A DNA stretch of 64,000 nucleotides, from the NCBI RefSeq assembly GCF_001704115.1, contig NZ_CP016895.1, forward strand, positions 2,604,001 to 2,668,000. Reading direction: 5' to 3'. Under the pieces are notes generated by a model that had not been told where the DNA came from, ran no database searches, and saw only the letters and a list, made by a program, of their open reading frames with translations. This DNA comes from Acinetobacter larvae (GTDB lineage Bacteria > Pseudomonadota > Gammaproteobacteria > Pseudomonadales > Moraxellaceae). Within the stretch, counting starts at the first letter, position 1. Every line of letters starts with the position of its first letter. A program made the position numbers and the translations under genes. Below are positions 1 to 10,201 of this stretch, piece by piece.

Positions 1-1398
1 TTTTGGCCATGTTGCACGTTCCCCTTCACCTTGTAACAAATGAAATAACTCTGGACGAGGGTTTTGCAGCATATAGGTATAATGCTGTAGGCTATATTTA
101 CCAATAATATTTACATCACCATAATAACGTTGATCAACCACGCCATAACCATGATCCAGCATACGACGTACTGCCGGAATACGCCCCATCCGACTCCGGG
201 TAAAATCCATTGCACTCATACTCATGCTTTTGACTTGCTTACGTAATATACGCTCTGGCCAACTCAAAAGGTTTTTCCGAAAGCGCTCTTCATCACTTTG
301 CATAAAGGGCACAATATGTGGATTCACTTGACTGGCAATGGTGTAGTTTAAATTATAAAGACGGGACATACGCTCTTGTGGAAAATCACTATGTACACTG
401 CCATCAACCCAACGCGTATTGGCTAAATAAGGTGTATGCACCCCATCATAACGTTTACTCACTAAGCGTACAGGTGCAAATAAAAATGGTACTGCGCAGG
501 AAGCCAATACTGCACTCCACACCAGCAAATCAGGTGAAGTATAGCGGTTCATAATCCGTGCGCCTTCTTGAGATAAATCAAAAGGTGCAACCGTGACGTT
601 AATATCTAAACCAGAACGTGCATAAGCTTCTTCAAAGGTTAAATCACCAAGATTTTCTATTAAAAATTTCTTTAAATATTGCACATCCGCCAAGCCACCA
701 CGGCGCTGTAAAATATCTCTGATCGGTCTAAAATGAAAAGCCTTACTATAAAAATGTTCGCCTGATAATATATCAGCCACATCTTCAGGCTTAGAGACGC
801 CCAACATGGCCGTCATAATAGCACCCGCACTAGAGCCAGATAAGACATTGGGCATTAAATCTTGTTCCATTAAAGCCTTGCACACACCAGTATGAAATAG
901 CCCCAATGTTGCGCCACCAGAAAACATCAGTGCCGGTTGACCATAGGCTTTTTGGCAGTGTTCAAAAAACTGCTTTTTTTGCGTTACACTTAGATTTTCA
1001 CATTTTTCTGATGCAATAAACTCTAGTGCTAAACTCACCGCCTCAATATAGTCTTCAATAATTTTTTTAGTGCCAATATAGCTTGAGTTATACAACATGG
1101 GATGACCGATATTGGCAACATCATAACTAAAGCCTTCTCTTAAAATATAGATCAAATCAACTGTACGTTGTTGCTGCCGATAACGGCGTAATAAATTTAA
1201 GCGATGACTAATAATATCGGCATCAAAATAAGGTGAGCTATTGTCATATTTCCAAGTCTGCGCACCTGTTTCTTCATCTAGTTTTAGTGCAATACTCTTC
1301 CATTCTGCATAACAAGATGCTTTATCGAGCTGCCGTTTTAATTTCTTAACGCGGTACATCTGATGAGGATTGAGATCGCGAGTAACATCTAAGATCAT
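1..1398 (-). CDS. patatin-like phospholipase with N-terminal DUF3336 region (partial)
   Basis: I read 466 codons without a stop from an ATG at 1398, and the gene runs off the window edge. A GAGGT ribosome site lies just upstream of the start. The first ~150 residues look like the DUF3336 region found before patatin domains. The patatin core follows: a glycine-rich oxyanion motif SGGATLG near residues 160-166, the nucleophile motif GSSAG at 188-192 (Ser190), and a DGS motif near residue 331 giving the dyad aspartate. The family hydrolyses acyl esters of phospholipids or triacylglycerols with a Ser-Asp dyad. No signal peptide is visible, so a cytoplasmic or membrane-peripheral lipase is likely. 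Substrate unknown. Confidence 0.9.
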   Translation of the reverse strand, partial: MILDVTRDLNPHQMYRVKKLKRQLDKASCYAEWKSIALKLDEETGAQTWKYDNSSPYFDADIISHRLNLLRRYRQQQRTVDLIYILREGFSYDVANIGHPMLYNSSYIGTKKIIEDYIEAVSLALEFIASEKCENLSVTQKKQFFEHCQKAYGQPALMFSGGATLGLFHTGVCKALMEQDLMPNVLSGSSAGAIMTAMLGVSKPEDVADILSGEHFYSKAFHFRPIRDILQRRGGLADVQYLKKFLIENLGDLTFEEAYARSGLDINVTVAPFDLSQEGARIMNRYTSPDLLVWSAVLASCAVPFLFAPVRLVSKRYDGVHTPYLANTRWVDGSVHSDFPQERMSRLYNLNYTIASQVNPHIVPFMQSDEERFRKNLLSWPERILRKQVKSMSMSAMDFTRSRMGRIPAVRRMLDHGYGVVDQRYYGDVNIIGKYSLQHYTYMLQNPRPELFHLLQGEGERATWPK

Positions 1399-1633
1399 AT
1401 GTACCTCGAATATTGTTGTTGCATTCGTTCCATTGCATTATCTTATCACTGATCTAGAACATAGGTCTGAATCAGTTCTGACCATATCGCCAATACATCT
1501 ATATATCAATTCCAACCTATAATAAGCGTTAAGATCATATAATTTTCTCGATAGCGCATAAAGCATTATTTCATTGCTATTTTCAATATGCTTGAATTTC
1601 AAAGTTATGATTTTATTTGATTGTGGTGCTAAC

Positions 1634-2563
1634 ATGGTTAATTCCGCAACAACCACTTCATTATTATGGCAAAAAATTATGGCAAAAATTGAATTACCCG
1701 ATACCTTGCTTGATGCATTGGCAAGCGTATTACAACAATTGCAACAAAGCCTTCCTGCCATCAAGCAAGCACCGGACTTCTCGGCGCCAGCTTTTCGTTG
1801 GGAGGATCAGCAATTAAAAGCAATCTACCACCCTAAAAAAGTCTACTTAGACGATCTCAAAGGGATCGAACGACAAAAGCAGAAAATTCTGCAAAATACC
1901 GAGCAATTTTTATATGGTTTTGCCGCGAATGATATTTTGTTGACTGGCTCCCGTGGTACAGGAAAATCTTCTGTGGTACGTGCCTTGCTCACCGCATATC
2001 ATGATCAGGGGCTACGCCTGATCGAAATTGAACGTGATGATTTAGCAGATCTGGCACTGATCCAACAACTGATTGCCGATCGCCCAGAAAAATACATTGT
2101 GTATTGTGATGATCTCGCTTTTAATGCTGAAGATGAAAATTATCGTAGTTTAAAGAGTGTATTAGATGGTTCTTTACAGTCTGGTTCAAGTAATTTTATT
2201 ATTTATGCAACCAGTAACCGTAGACACCTACTGCCGGAATTCATGCATGAGAATACGCCTGTAACCAAAGTAGATGTACCACAATACAAAGAGTTACATC
2301 CACAAGAAGCCATTGAAGAAAAAATTTCACTCTCTGATCGCTTTGGCTTATGGCTTTCTTTTTATCCAATGGACCAAGGGCTGTATTTAGAAATTGTTGA
2401 ACACTATTTGGCAAAAGTTGGACTTGCTTTTGACGAAGAAACACGTTTAGCTAGCTTACAATGGTGTCAAAGTCGTGGGCAACGCTCAGGACGCGCAGCT
2501 TATCAATTTTCAAAACACTGGATTGGTGCAACACAATTGCGCGAATTACAAGACAAAGCTTAA
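1634..2563 (+). CDS. DUF815-family AAA+ ATPase
   Basis: 309 residues from the ATG at 1634, chosen because GGTG lies six bases upstream; other in-frame starts at 1574 (TTG), 1607 and 1679 have weaker ribosome sites. The P-loop TGSRGTGKSS lies near residues 104-113, and a Walker B-like segment IVYCDDL follows about 60 residues later. The sensor region IIYATSNRRHL comes next. This arrangement is that of the DUF815 family of stand-alone AAA+ ATPases, whose cellular role is not established. It converges on the M48 protease gene with a shared hairpin terminator between them. No partner gene is adjacent. Confidence 0.85.
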   Translation: MVNSATTTSLLWQKIMAKIELPDTLLDALASVLQQLQQSLPAIKQAPDFSAPAFRWEDQQLKAIYHPKKVYLDDLKGIERQKQKILQNTEQFLYGFAANDILLTGSRGTGKSSVVRALLTAYHDQGLRLIEIERDDLADLALIQQLIADRPEKYIVYCDDLAFNAEDENYRSLKSVLDGSLQSGSSNFIIYATSNRRHLLPEFMHENTPVTKVDVPQYKELHPQEAIEEKISLSDRFGLWLSFYPMDQGLYLEIVEHYLAKVGLAFDEETRLASLQWCQSRGQRSGRAAYQFSKHWIGATQLRELQDKA

Positions 2564-2588
2564 CCCTAGCCTAAGATCTTGCACAAAA

Positions 2589-2613
2589 AAACCTCATGTA
2601 TCCCATGAGGTTT
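2589..2613. terminator. bidirectional intrinsic terminator
   Basis: A 10-bp perfect inverted repeat (AAACCTCATG with CATGAGGTTT, loop of 5) lies between the convergent ATPase and M48 protease genes. It has A-rich sequence on one side and T-rich on the other, so it can end transcription from both directions. Confidence 0.75.
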
Positions 2614-2640
2614 AATTGTATACAGCATTAAAACTATAAT

Positions 2641-3432
2641 TTAGCGTTTTACAGAACTTTGATTATAAACAGTTTGTGCTGCAGCTAAATTTTTACGCAT
2701 TGCTTCAATACGTTGTGTATTTGATGGGTGGGTTGATAAGAAAGATGTACCACTTCCGCCGCCATCTAATTTATTCATTTTTTCCCAAAGGCTAATCGCT
2801 GCTTGGGGATTATAACCCGCACGCGCCATAATCATGAGACCACCTTGGTCAGCACGACTTTCGAGGTTACGTGAATAAGGTAAGCCAACACCGACTTGGG
2901 CACCGAAATCGAGAGCGGCAGAACCAAGATCCCCGATACTGGCACCAGCATAACTTTTACCAATGCCAATTGCCATATTGGTCAAAGCCTGTGCACCGAT
3001 TTTACTCTTAGAATGCTCTTCCAGAGCATGTGTCATTTCATGCCCCATAACTGCCGCAATCTCAGCATCAGTAAGGTTTAGCTTATTGACAATTCCGGTA
3101 TAAAACACCACTTTACCACCCGGTGCAACATAGGCATTGACAGTATCAGATTTCAAAACAGCCAATTGCCAATCAAATTTCTCACCCGTTTGATTGAGCT
3201 GGTCTGCATAAGGACGTAAATTATTAAATACTGTATTAATACGGCGATAAGTCGCAGAACTTGTGTCTAAGGTTTTATTGCCACGGGCTTCTTGTACAGT
3301 TTTATTAAATCCTTCAGTGGCCATGACATTTAAAGATGCAGTATCTGCTCCAGCCATTTCCGCCATGGTGGTACAACCAGAAACGGTGATCACCGCGGCT
3401 GCAGATAGAGCCATCAACAGCTTATTATTCAT
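2641..3432 (-). CDS. M48-family periplasmic metalloprotease, lipoprotein
   Basis: 263 residues from the ATG at 3432, preceded by GGAG; a longer in-frame reading from 3489 would bury the signal peptide and is rejected. The N-terminus is a lipoprotein signal with lipobox VSGC and lipidated Cys20. The zinc motif HEMTH is at residues 131-135 and the third ligand is the Glu of ESRAD near residue 191. This is the LoiP/YcaL type of M48 protease, which works in outer-membrane protein quality control in enterobacteria. The residue after the cysteine is Thr, not Asp, so outer-membrane sorting is likely. Monocistronic. Confidence 0.9.
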   Translation of the reverse strand: MNNKLLMALSAAAVITVSGCTTMAEMAGADTASLNVMATEGFNKTVQEARGNKTLDTSSATYRRINTVFNNLRPYADQLNQTGEKFDWQLAVLKSDTVNAYVAPGGKVVFYTGIVNKLNLTDAEIAAVMGHEMTHALEEHSKSKIGAQALTNMAIGIGKSYAGASIGDLGSAALDFGAQVGVGLPYSRNLESRADQGGLMIMARAGYNPQAAISLWEKMNKLDGGGSGTSFLSTHPSNTQRIEAMRKNLAAAQTVYNQSSVKR

Positions 3433-3529
3433 AAAAAAACTCCAAAATATTACGCGCATAATTCTAAATGATTTATGGGTATTATCCAAACATGTATCGC
3501 GATATATATCTGTATCACTACGCTAAGCT

Positions 3530-3868
3530 TTAGCGCATGAGCCAGACTTTTGTTATCCAGTAAATCATACATATTATATTCAAAATTAAATAAAAATAAC
3601 TGAGTTTTGTTATTTTATTATCAATATTGGGGTCTAATCGCTTCCATAATAAGAAACTATTTTGAATAAAAACAACCGGAAAAATAATACAAGCAATCAA
3701 AACCGTCAGACTCACAAAATAGGCCATGAATTGCTCAGGCTGCTGAGTTTGTCGTTCACTCAGCCACATCGCCAAGGTTGGTGTTCCCCCCAAAGCAAAA
3801 ATAAAAGAGTGTAAAATTGTTTTAGAAATATTCGGAAGTAAATTCATTTTATACAGTGCATCATCCAT
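3530..3868 (-). CDS. small hypothetical membrane protein
   Basis: 112 residues from the ATG at 3868; Met8 at 3847 is an alternative start. I do not recognise a family. Three hydrophobic stretches are visible (about residues 16-34, 49-68 and 89-108), joined by short polar loops, so an inner-membrane protein with three helices is likely. It lies 97 bp downstream of the M48 protease start on the same strand, with no sign of coupling. Coding support is moderate: a full-length open frame with a membrane-protein composition. Confidence 0.6.
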   Translation of the reverse strand: MDDALYKMNLLPNISKTILHSFIFALGGTPTLAMWLSERQTQQPEQFMAYFVSLTVLIACIIFPVVFIQNSFLLWKRLDPNIDNKITKLSYFYLILNIICMIYWITKVWLMR

Positions 3869-3953
3869 GTCTTAAATATAGGTTGTAACTGCTTTCTATC
3901 TTGAGACCTAGTCAACTTTAGTCGAGCCTCAAGCCCATAGACCTTGACTATCT

Positions 3954-4598
3954 TTAGCGGATTTTACCAAATATTTTCCAAGTTTGATTATCCGCCAAAG
4001 CATCTTGATAACAATCACTGCGTCGTTTACGGGGTTTATCACGTGCATCAATAATGGCGAAATCAGCAGCAATACTTAATACGATGCCATTTAAATAAAA
4101 ACGTGTACGGGTATATTCGCTTTGCCCATGCTGAAAAACATAGGTTCTTAAGTCAATAAACTCTCTATGCGCCACCAAGACCGCCTGTTCATCCTGTTGT
4201 AACCAATGCTGCATGGCTTGTATTTCTGCTGCTTCAAATTGACCACAACGCTCCACAGCGCTGGCGACACTACGAAAACTTTTTGATTCCTTAGCAAAGG
4301 TACGATTAATCCGAATCCGGTCTACATTAAAAAAGAAAATGGGCAAATTTAAATGACTGGGCAAATGTACCTGATCAATGCACTCTTCCTGCATAAAGGG
4401 TTGATATAAATCTTGCGCACGCTCAATCAAGGGCAGCCATTGCTGAAAATAAGCATCCGCAGCTGCAGGATGGGCATAATAAATCGGTAAGCCCTGCACC
4501 ACTGCCAATTCAGTAGGAGGCCAAATATTTTGTTTTAATAAGGCAATATCTTGTTTGAGATCCTGTACGGCGATAGCATCTTGCATGGCGACTCTCAT
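3954..4598 (-). CDS. hypothetical cytoplasmic protein
   Basis: 214 residues from the ATG at 4598 (Met5 at 4586 is possible). No family recognised. It has no signal peptide or membrane segment. The N-terminal half is rich in Gln, Ala and aromatic residues. The C-terminal half carries a run of charged and aromatic residues ending in a basic stretch (DKPRKRRSD). It is transcribed divergently from the DUF3144 gene, with a 95-bp gap that probably holds both promoters. Codon use looks like its neighbours, so I consider it a real gene of unknown role. Confidence 0.7.
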   Translation of the reverse strand: MRVAMQDAIAVQDLKQDIALLKQNIWPPTELAVVQGLPIYYAHPAAADAYFQQWLPLIERAQDLYQPFMQEECIDQVHLPSHLNLPIFFFNVDRIRINRTFAKESKSFRSVASAVERCGQFEAAEIQAMQHWLQQDEQAVLVAHREFIDLRTYVFQHGQSEYTRTRFYLNGIVLSIAADFAIIDARDKPRKRRSDCYQDALADNQTWKIFGKIR

Positions 4599-4693
4599 TT
4601 ATATTTGCTTAGGCTATTCAACGATAAGACAAAGGTTTAGTTTAAGCAAGGCTTTGCCTATAATGTGGCTGTAATTCATATTTGGAAATTGTC

Positions 4694-5101
4694 ATGTCTC
4701 AAAAAATTAATGCTACGGATGTCACCGAAGAAGACGCTTTAAATGCGGTTTTTTTTGAGCGCGCCGACAAATTTATTCAACAAGCCAATGAGTTTTGTCG
4801 TCCAGTTGCCGGTCAAACGCAAACATCAGCCAAACCTCATGAGATCCGTGGTCAAGTCAGTGCCGCCATGTTATTTGCTACCGCACGTTTCAATACTTGG
4901 GTTGCTGCCAATAATTTCACAGATGGTGATGAAATGCGGGCAGCCAAAGAACAAGTCATGAGTTATATCTTGCAGCAATTCCAATTAATGTTAGAAGACA
5001 ATTACGACGAATACTGCGAGCAATTTGAAAATTATTTAAGATTCCGCCGCAATGAGGAATTTCATAGTAATAAAGACCATGACCACTCACATAATCACTG
5101 A
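4694..5101 (+). CDS. DUF3144-family protein
   Basis: 135 residues from the ATG at 4694; the frame opens 12 bases earlier with TTG, but GGAAAT just upstream of the ATG serves as ribosome site. The protein resembles DUF3144, a family of small acidic, mostly helical soluble proteins of unknown function. The C-terminus ends in a His/Asp-rich tail (HSNKDHDHSHNH) that could bind metal ions, which is inference. A strong hairpin terminator follows 43 bp after the stop. Confidence 0.75.
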   Translation: MSQKINATDVTEEDALNAVFFERADKFIQQANEFCRPVAGQTQTSAKPHEIRGQVSAAMLFATARFNTWVAANNFTDGDEMRAAKEQVMSYILQQFQLMLEDNYDEYCEQFENYLRFRRNEEFHSNKDHDHSHNH

Positions 5102-5144
5102 GTCAGCACATTCCATCGGTACTGGATCTGAATAATAGTGCCCA

Positions 5145-5183
5145 TAAAATGCGACCCCACCGATTTGGCAGGGTCGCATTTTA
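5145..5183. terminator. bidirectional intrinsic terminator
   Basis: A perfect 13-bp inverted repeat (TAAAATGCGACCC against its complement at 5171-5183, 13-base loop) separates the convergent DUF3144 and M16 protease genes. A and T runs at the outer ends suit termination from both sides. Confidence 0.85.
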
Positions 5184-5248
5184 TTGATATAGATTTTTTA
5201 AATCACAGAGCTATCGATAAGTCATCCATAGATGAAAGATTTAAGTGC

Positions 5249-8029
5249 TTATTTAGACTGAATGGCGGCAGGTTGAATATCCTGATTATCCTGACCATAT
5301 TGATCCGCCATAACTTCGAGTAATTGCTCTGGTTTAATATATTTGCGAATCACATTATGTAAATCTGCTGTGGTTAATCGTGCAAAGGCTTGATCTCGTA
5401 CTGCACGATCTGCCATTTTTTTGTTATAGCGTAATTGGTGATTTAACATAGCGTGAATCGCGCGGTCATCCTCTAAACGCGTTACACGTTTTTTCAAAAT
5501 ATTCGCCTTCGCTGCGGCTAATTCCTGTTCTGTCACACCAGATTTCACTAAATCTGCGAGGGCTTTATGTACCACTTGAGAGACTTCATTGGCTTTACCC
5601 GCAGAATAATTGGCTTCTATAAATAACGCGCCAATCTCATCTTGGTCATCTAAACTAATATGGCTTGCAAAACCATAAACCAAAGCACGATGCTCACGTA
5701 AAGCTAATCCTAAACGCGAAGAAAGTTGTGAATCACCCAAAATATAACTGAGGACCATTAATGCAGGCGCATCTGGATGTTCTTGGCTAACAGGCATGGT
5801 TAATAAAGCTTGATAATTACCAAACTCACGTTGCTCTGCCAAAACATGATGTTTTTGTGGTTGGAAACGTGTATAACTGGAACTAAGCGGTTGATACTTT
5901 TCTTTATTCGACCAAGTTGCCAATTGCTTTTTCAGCACCTTTTGCATTGCTTTAGGATCAAAATCACCAGTCATGGCAATTTGCGCATGATTCATGGCAA
6001 AGAACTGACGATACAATTGCTGAACTTGTTCACGTGTTGCGGCATCTAACTGTTTTTTCTGTAGATCCGGTTCAAAATGATAGCGTAAATCGCCTGGTTG
6101 ATACGTTTCAGTGAGACGAGACATGGTTAAAGCAGCAACCACTTCAGGCTCCGTATAAGGACGATCTAAACTTAAAAGACTTTGTTGCTTAATTAAATCA
6201 AATTGGCTTTGTTCAAAACTAGGGTTTTTTAAGACTTCTACAATATATTGGAAATAATCTGCGAATTGCTCATGATTGGCAACAATATTAATTGCAATAC
6301 CATTATCTATTGCCTCAGCACTTGCAGAACCACCTGCTGCAATACTCTTATCGGCTATATCTTGTAGGCTATAACGTTCTGAAGCACGCAATAATAAATA
6401 AGCTGTTAAATCCAATAAAGGACCTTTATTAAATAATGCTTCGGCTGTTCCAAACTGAATCGTGATCTTGGCATAACTTTTCCCATCAATCGTTTTGGTT
6501 GGGAATAATGCATATTGCAAACCATTGGCAAATTGACCACGTTGGATTTTTTGTTCACTTTGCTGTAAATATTGCTGAGATTTTTTCAGATATTCAGCTG
6601 CTTCAGTACGATATTCTACTGCATCTTTTAAAGGTTCTGGTGCAGCCTGTTCATCGAGAGCTTTTAAAGTCTCGGCTTGCTGTTGTTGCGCTTTCTTTTG
6701 ATCTTCAGGCGTTGGTAAAATATGTGCGCTTAAGCGTTTTTCTGGAACAAAATAATGGGTTAATTGCTGATTCAACTCTGATAACGACAATTTCTCTATG
6801 CGTTTTAAATCAACAAAAAACTGATCCCATTGCCCATCGGCTGAAACAACATAATCTGCCAAACGAGCACCCAAGGCACTGGCATCTTTTTGAATTGCAT
6901 CGCCTTGGTTCTTGACTAGATTTTTGACACGGTCTAATTCACTTTGTGTAAAAGGCTTCGCTTGCTCTACTGTTTTAATCAGGCTTTGATCGATTTTTTT
7001 AACATCTTGCTGTGGTGAATAAACAGCTGCAACAAAAACTAAATTAAAATCTTGATCAAGCCATGTAATCACTTGGCTATCATTGGCAATACCCGTTTCA
7101 ACCAGATCCTTATATAAATGCCCACTTGGCACTAAACCCATTAATGCTGGGCTGATCGCCAAAATGGATTGTATATTGGGGTCTTTATTGCCCACATACA
7201 TATTGAGCTTGATTTGATCACTACCCTTTTGCACCGTAAAATCACGTTGCTTCATTTTATTGATATCGAAGGCTGGAACTTTGGCGCTCTCTGCAATTTT
7301 ACGTGCCGCAATGATGCCAAATTTTTCTTCGATTTTTTTTAGCATGGTGGCTTTATCAAATTTACCAGAGACCACAATAATGGCATTATTCGGCGCATAA
7401 TAATCGCGATAAAATTGATTCAGCTCTGCCATATTAATCGATTTCAATTCATCTAAATCACCAATCGGTAAACGACCGAGCGATTGATTGCCATATAGGT
7501 TTTTCCATACTTGATCCATCAGTACTGAAAATGGCTGATCCATACGCACTTCACGTTCACGCATCACAATCGCGATTTCTGATGGCACAAATTTTTCTTG
7601 CAGAACCAGTTTATCCATACGTTGTGCTTCAAGATACAGCACTTGATCAATAGCGTTTTGGTCTGGGCGCACCACATTAATATACTTGGTTGAATGATAA
7701 TCTGTGCTGGCATTGGTAAATAAAGTATATTGATCTAAACGTCGTTGAAATTCTTCACCTTTGACATCTACCGTGCCTTTAAAAGCCAAGTGTTCTAAGA
7801 GATGCGCCAGCCCACCTTTCGATTTTGGATCATTTAAAGACCCGGTTAAATACACTGTATTTAAATAAACTTTATTTTCTTTATCATTGGGAGCCAAAAT
7901 AACGCGTAAACCATTATCTAACTTATATTCTTCTATTTGATGCTGCGATTTAACTAAAACCGTCTCTGCCCATGAAGCCGCGCTAAAAGTCATTAAACAA
8001 ATGACCAGACTTAACTTTCTAAGTTGCAT
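5249..8029 (-). CDS. periplasmic M16-family zinc protease (PqqL-like)
   Basis: 926 residues with a Sec signal peptide ending near SWAE (residues 19-22). The inverted zinc motif HLLEH is at residues 76-80 and the downstream glutamate lies in the MREREVRMD segment near residue 160. The length fits a tandem M16 protein: an active N-terminal half and an inactive C-terminal half that lacks the motif, together forming the clam-shaped chamber. M16 members of this size degrade peptides in the periplasm; the substrate cannot be told from sequence. It stands alone, with a 285-bp upstream gap (8030-8315) in which I see no gene, and shares a terminator with DUF3144. Confidence 0.92.
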   Translation of the reverse strand: MQLRKLSLVICLMTFSAASWAETVLVKSQHQIEEYKLDNGLRVILAPNDKENKVYLNTVYLTGSLNDPKSKGGLAHLLEHLAFKGTVDVKGEEFQRRLDQYTLFTNASTDYHSTKYINVVRPDQNAIDQVLYLEAQRMDKLVLQEKFVPSEIAIVMREREVRMDQPFSVLMDQVWKNLYGNQSLGRLPIGDLDELKSINMAELNQFYRDYYAPNNAIIVVSGKFDKATMLKKIEEKFGIIAARKIAESAKVPAFDINKMKQRDFTVQKGSDQIKLNMYVGNKDPNIQSILAISPALMGLVPSGHLYKDLVETGIANDSQVITWLDQDFNLVFVAAVYSPQQDVKKIDQSLIKTVEQAKPFTQSELDRVKNLVKNQGDAIQKDASALGARLADYVVSADGQWDQFFVDLKRIEKLSLSELNQQLTHYFVPEKRLSAHILPTPEDQKKAQQQQAETLKALDEQAAPEPLKDAVEYRTEAAEYLKKSQQYLQQSEQKIQRGQFANGLQYALFPTKTIDGKSYAKITIQFGTAEALFNKGPLLDLTAYLLLRASERYSLQDIADKSIAAGGSASAEAIDNGIAINIVANHEQFADYFQYIVEVLKNPSFEQSQFDLIKQQSLLSLDRPYTEPEVVAALTMSRLTETYQPGDLRYHFEPDLQKKQLDAATREQVQQLYRQFFAMNHAQIAMTGDFDPKAMQKVLKKQLATWSNKEKYQPLSSSYTRFQPQKHHVLAEQREFGNYQALLTMPVSQEHPDAPALMVLSYILGDSQLSSRLGLALREHRALVYGFASHISLDDQDEIGALFIEANYSAGKANEVSQVVHKALADLVKSGVTEQELAAAKANILKKRVTRLEDDRAIHAMLNHQLRYNKKMADRAVRDQAFARLTTADLHNVIRKYIKPEQLLEVMADQYGQDNQDIQPAAIQSK

Positions 8030-8315
8030 GCTCTATCCAAGTGATCTAATTAAAAATTTCAACGTGCATCTTAATGCAATGCAGGAATTTTTAGCGCGTT
8101 AAACAATAAAAAGCATACAATTGTAGTATGTTATTTCAGCAGTAAAGCATTTTTAGTTTTATACCCTGCTATTTTAGCTGCAACAATTTAGCCATAACCT
8201 ATCTTATGATTTATTTTGACTCTCAGTACTGATGACGGCTAAAAACGCAATGTACTGAGAAGATCACATTATTTAAATAACTTTTTAATCACATATTTTT
8301 ATTAATCGAATATTT

Positions 8316-9167
8316 TTAAATATTCAGTTCAGCCTGCATATATAGACATGCATAACCAGAGATTTGCACACGTTGTGCATTTAATATTTCACAATAGAGC
8401 GTGCCGCCACGCGCTGAAGCCTGATAAGCACATAATGCTGTTTTTCCCAAACGTTCAGCCCAAAAAGGTGCCAAAGCTGTATGCAATGAACCTGTGACAG
8501 GGTCTTCATGAATACCAATATGCGGTGCAAAATAACGTGCGACATAATCATAGGCGGTATGATCGGTATCTGAGACAGCAGCAGTAATGGCAACATCTAA
8601 ATGCTCTGAAGTGGTAGAGCCAGTAATCGCTGTATGGCAGTGTTGCTGTTGCGCCAATGCCGCAATTAGCTCAAAATTTGGTGTCGCATCTCGAACATCT
8701 TGCGCCGAGGCACACAGTAAAATATAAGCTTGTGCATTGATATATACCCCGAGTATTTCTCGATCAATCGCTTGATGAATCTGCGCTGGATAATCCAGTA
8801 AAACCTCTGCCTGACGTATTGGAAAATCCATATCAATACGACCGTCCGCGGCTTGTTGTACCGTAAAAACACCCAAATCCTTGACATGAAACTGTAATTG
8901 ACTCGCTTGGCTATAATCCTTAAATAATACATAAGCACTCGCCAAAGTGGCATGTCCGCAAAATGCCACTTCAACTTTGGGGCTAAACCAGCGAATCTCA
9001 TAATTTACAGCATCTATAATTTTTACAAATGCGGTCTCTGCCAAATTATTTTCTGCTGCAATTTGCTGCATCACTGTATCACTCAACCATTGCTGCAAAA
9101 CAATCACAGCCGCAGGATTCCCTTGAAATAAAACCGGGCTAAACGCATCCACCTGATACATTCTCAT
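8316..9167 (-). CDS. PhzF-family isomerase/epimerase
   Basis: 283 residues; the start at 9167 has AAGGAAG eight bases upstream. The N-terminal QVDAFS...GNPAAV signature and the conserved glutamate in AENNLAETAF (Glu44) mark the PhzF fold. The GHATLASA motif near residue 72 and the second-lobe DPVTGS motif near residue 218 agree. PhzF of phenazine biosynthesis isomerises a dihydroanthranilate using the glutamate as acid/base. Most homologues outside phenazine operons have unknown substrates, and no phenazine gene is nearby. Downstream gene of unknown link on the same strand: the M16 protease. Confidence 0.9.
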   Translation of the reverse strand: MRMYQVDAFSPVLFQGNPAAVIVLQQWLSDTVMQQIAAENNLAETAFVKIIDAVNYEIRWFSPKVEVAFCGHATLASAYVLFKDYSQASQLQFHVKDLGVFTVQQAADGRIDMDFPIRQAEVLLDYPAQIHQAIDREILGVYINAQAYILLCASAQDVRDATPNFELIAALAQQQHCHTAITGSTTSEHLDVAITAAVSDTDHTAYDYVARYFAPHIGIHEDPVTGSLHTALAPFWAERLGKTALCAYQASARGGTLYCEILNAQRVQISGYACLYMQAELNI

Positions 9168-9316
9168 GAATACTTCCTTTTTTGATTTTTAGCTGATTAT
9201 TGTGCAGGGTTTTGCTCGCAATCATAGTGACAGATTCTGCTAAATCTCATAGACAGTTTAAGCGAAATAAAGACATGGCATACATCAGCAAATAAACCCA
9301 TCGCCAAATAAACCAA

Positions 9317-10201
9317 TTAAACCGCAATCACCAATAGCAATACACTGCTTAATAACACAATATAGCCCCATTCATGCCAGCGATTCGATAGACGTCCAAG
9401 TAATGGACTAGCAATACGTATGCCGATCAAGCCCGCTACAATCAAGCAAAATACTGCGGGTAAATAAAAATAACCGATAAAATATGAACCCAATGCTTGT
9501 GGCTGCCACACATAAGCCACGATATAACTCACGCAACCCGCAACGGCAACGGGAATACTTAATGGATTCGCTAATGCAACAGCATGCTGCATGCTCAAAT
9601 GACAACGACGAAATAATGGAACGGTCATTACACTTCCCCCCACTCCAAGGGCAGCAGCGATATTACCAATCAGCCAACCGCAAATAGTTTTTTCTACCCC
9701 AGTTAATGCTCGGGCTGCCGTAGTATAGGGTACTTGAGTGGTCTGCTGCCGATCATCCGCAACGCTATTACATTCTCGTCTGTTCTGTTGCCGCCTTTTC
9801 TGTTCCTGTCTATTACGATATAAACATTCAGCGATGGTTATGAGTAAATATATCGCAAAAAACCATTTCAGAAGATTGGCATCGATATATAAAGCCAGCA
9901 GCGTACCACTGACAGCACCCAATGCAATCCAATATGCCAGAGGAAAAATATATTGGGATAATACATTAGCTTGTTGTAATTGTTTATATGTCGCCAAACT
10001 GGCATTTACCACCATCAATAATAAAGAGGTAGCAACAGCACTTTTAAAGGCTAAATCATAAGCCAAACTGTCTGGTGGCATGGCATAACGAATACTTGCA
10101 TAGACCAAAGGGACAATGACAAAACCACCACCAAATCCAAATAATAAGGTCAGAATACCGCTGATAATGCCAGCAATAAACATTAAGACATAAAGCTCCA
10201 T
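9317..10201 (-). CDS. TSUP (TauE/SafE) family anion exporter
   Basis: 294 residues with about eight hydrophobic segments in two related halves. The first glycine-rich half begins ISGILTLLFGFGGGFVIVPL and the second repeats the pattern as IAAALGVGGSVMTVPL. This duplicated GGG/GxGG-VP pattern is typical of TSUP permeases, which move sulfite, sulfonates or other organosulfur anions across the inner membrane. A hydrophilic Arg/Gln-rich loop near residues 128-160 separates the halves. It is divergent from an AraC regulator with only about 100 bp between starts, so that regulator probably controls it. Confidence 0.88.
   Translation of the reverse strand: MELYVLMFIAGIISGILTLLFGFGGGFVIVPLVYASIRYAMPPDSLAYDLAFKSAVATSLLLMVVNASLATYKQLQQANVLSQYIFPLAYWIALGAVSGTLLALYIDANLLKWFFAIYLLITIAECLYRNRQEQKRRQQNRRECNSVADDRQQTTQVPYTTAARALTGVEKTICGWLIGNIAAALGVGGSVMTVPLFRRCHLSMQHAVALANPLSIPVAVAGCVSYIVAYVWQPQALGSYFIGYFYLPAVFCLIVAGLIGIRIASPLLGRLSNRWHEWGYIVLLSSVLLLVIAV

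Noticed and set aside
9187..9316. tRNA or small RNA in short gaps
   Set aside because: No cloverleaf or conserved RNA motif could be recognised in this or other gaps.
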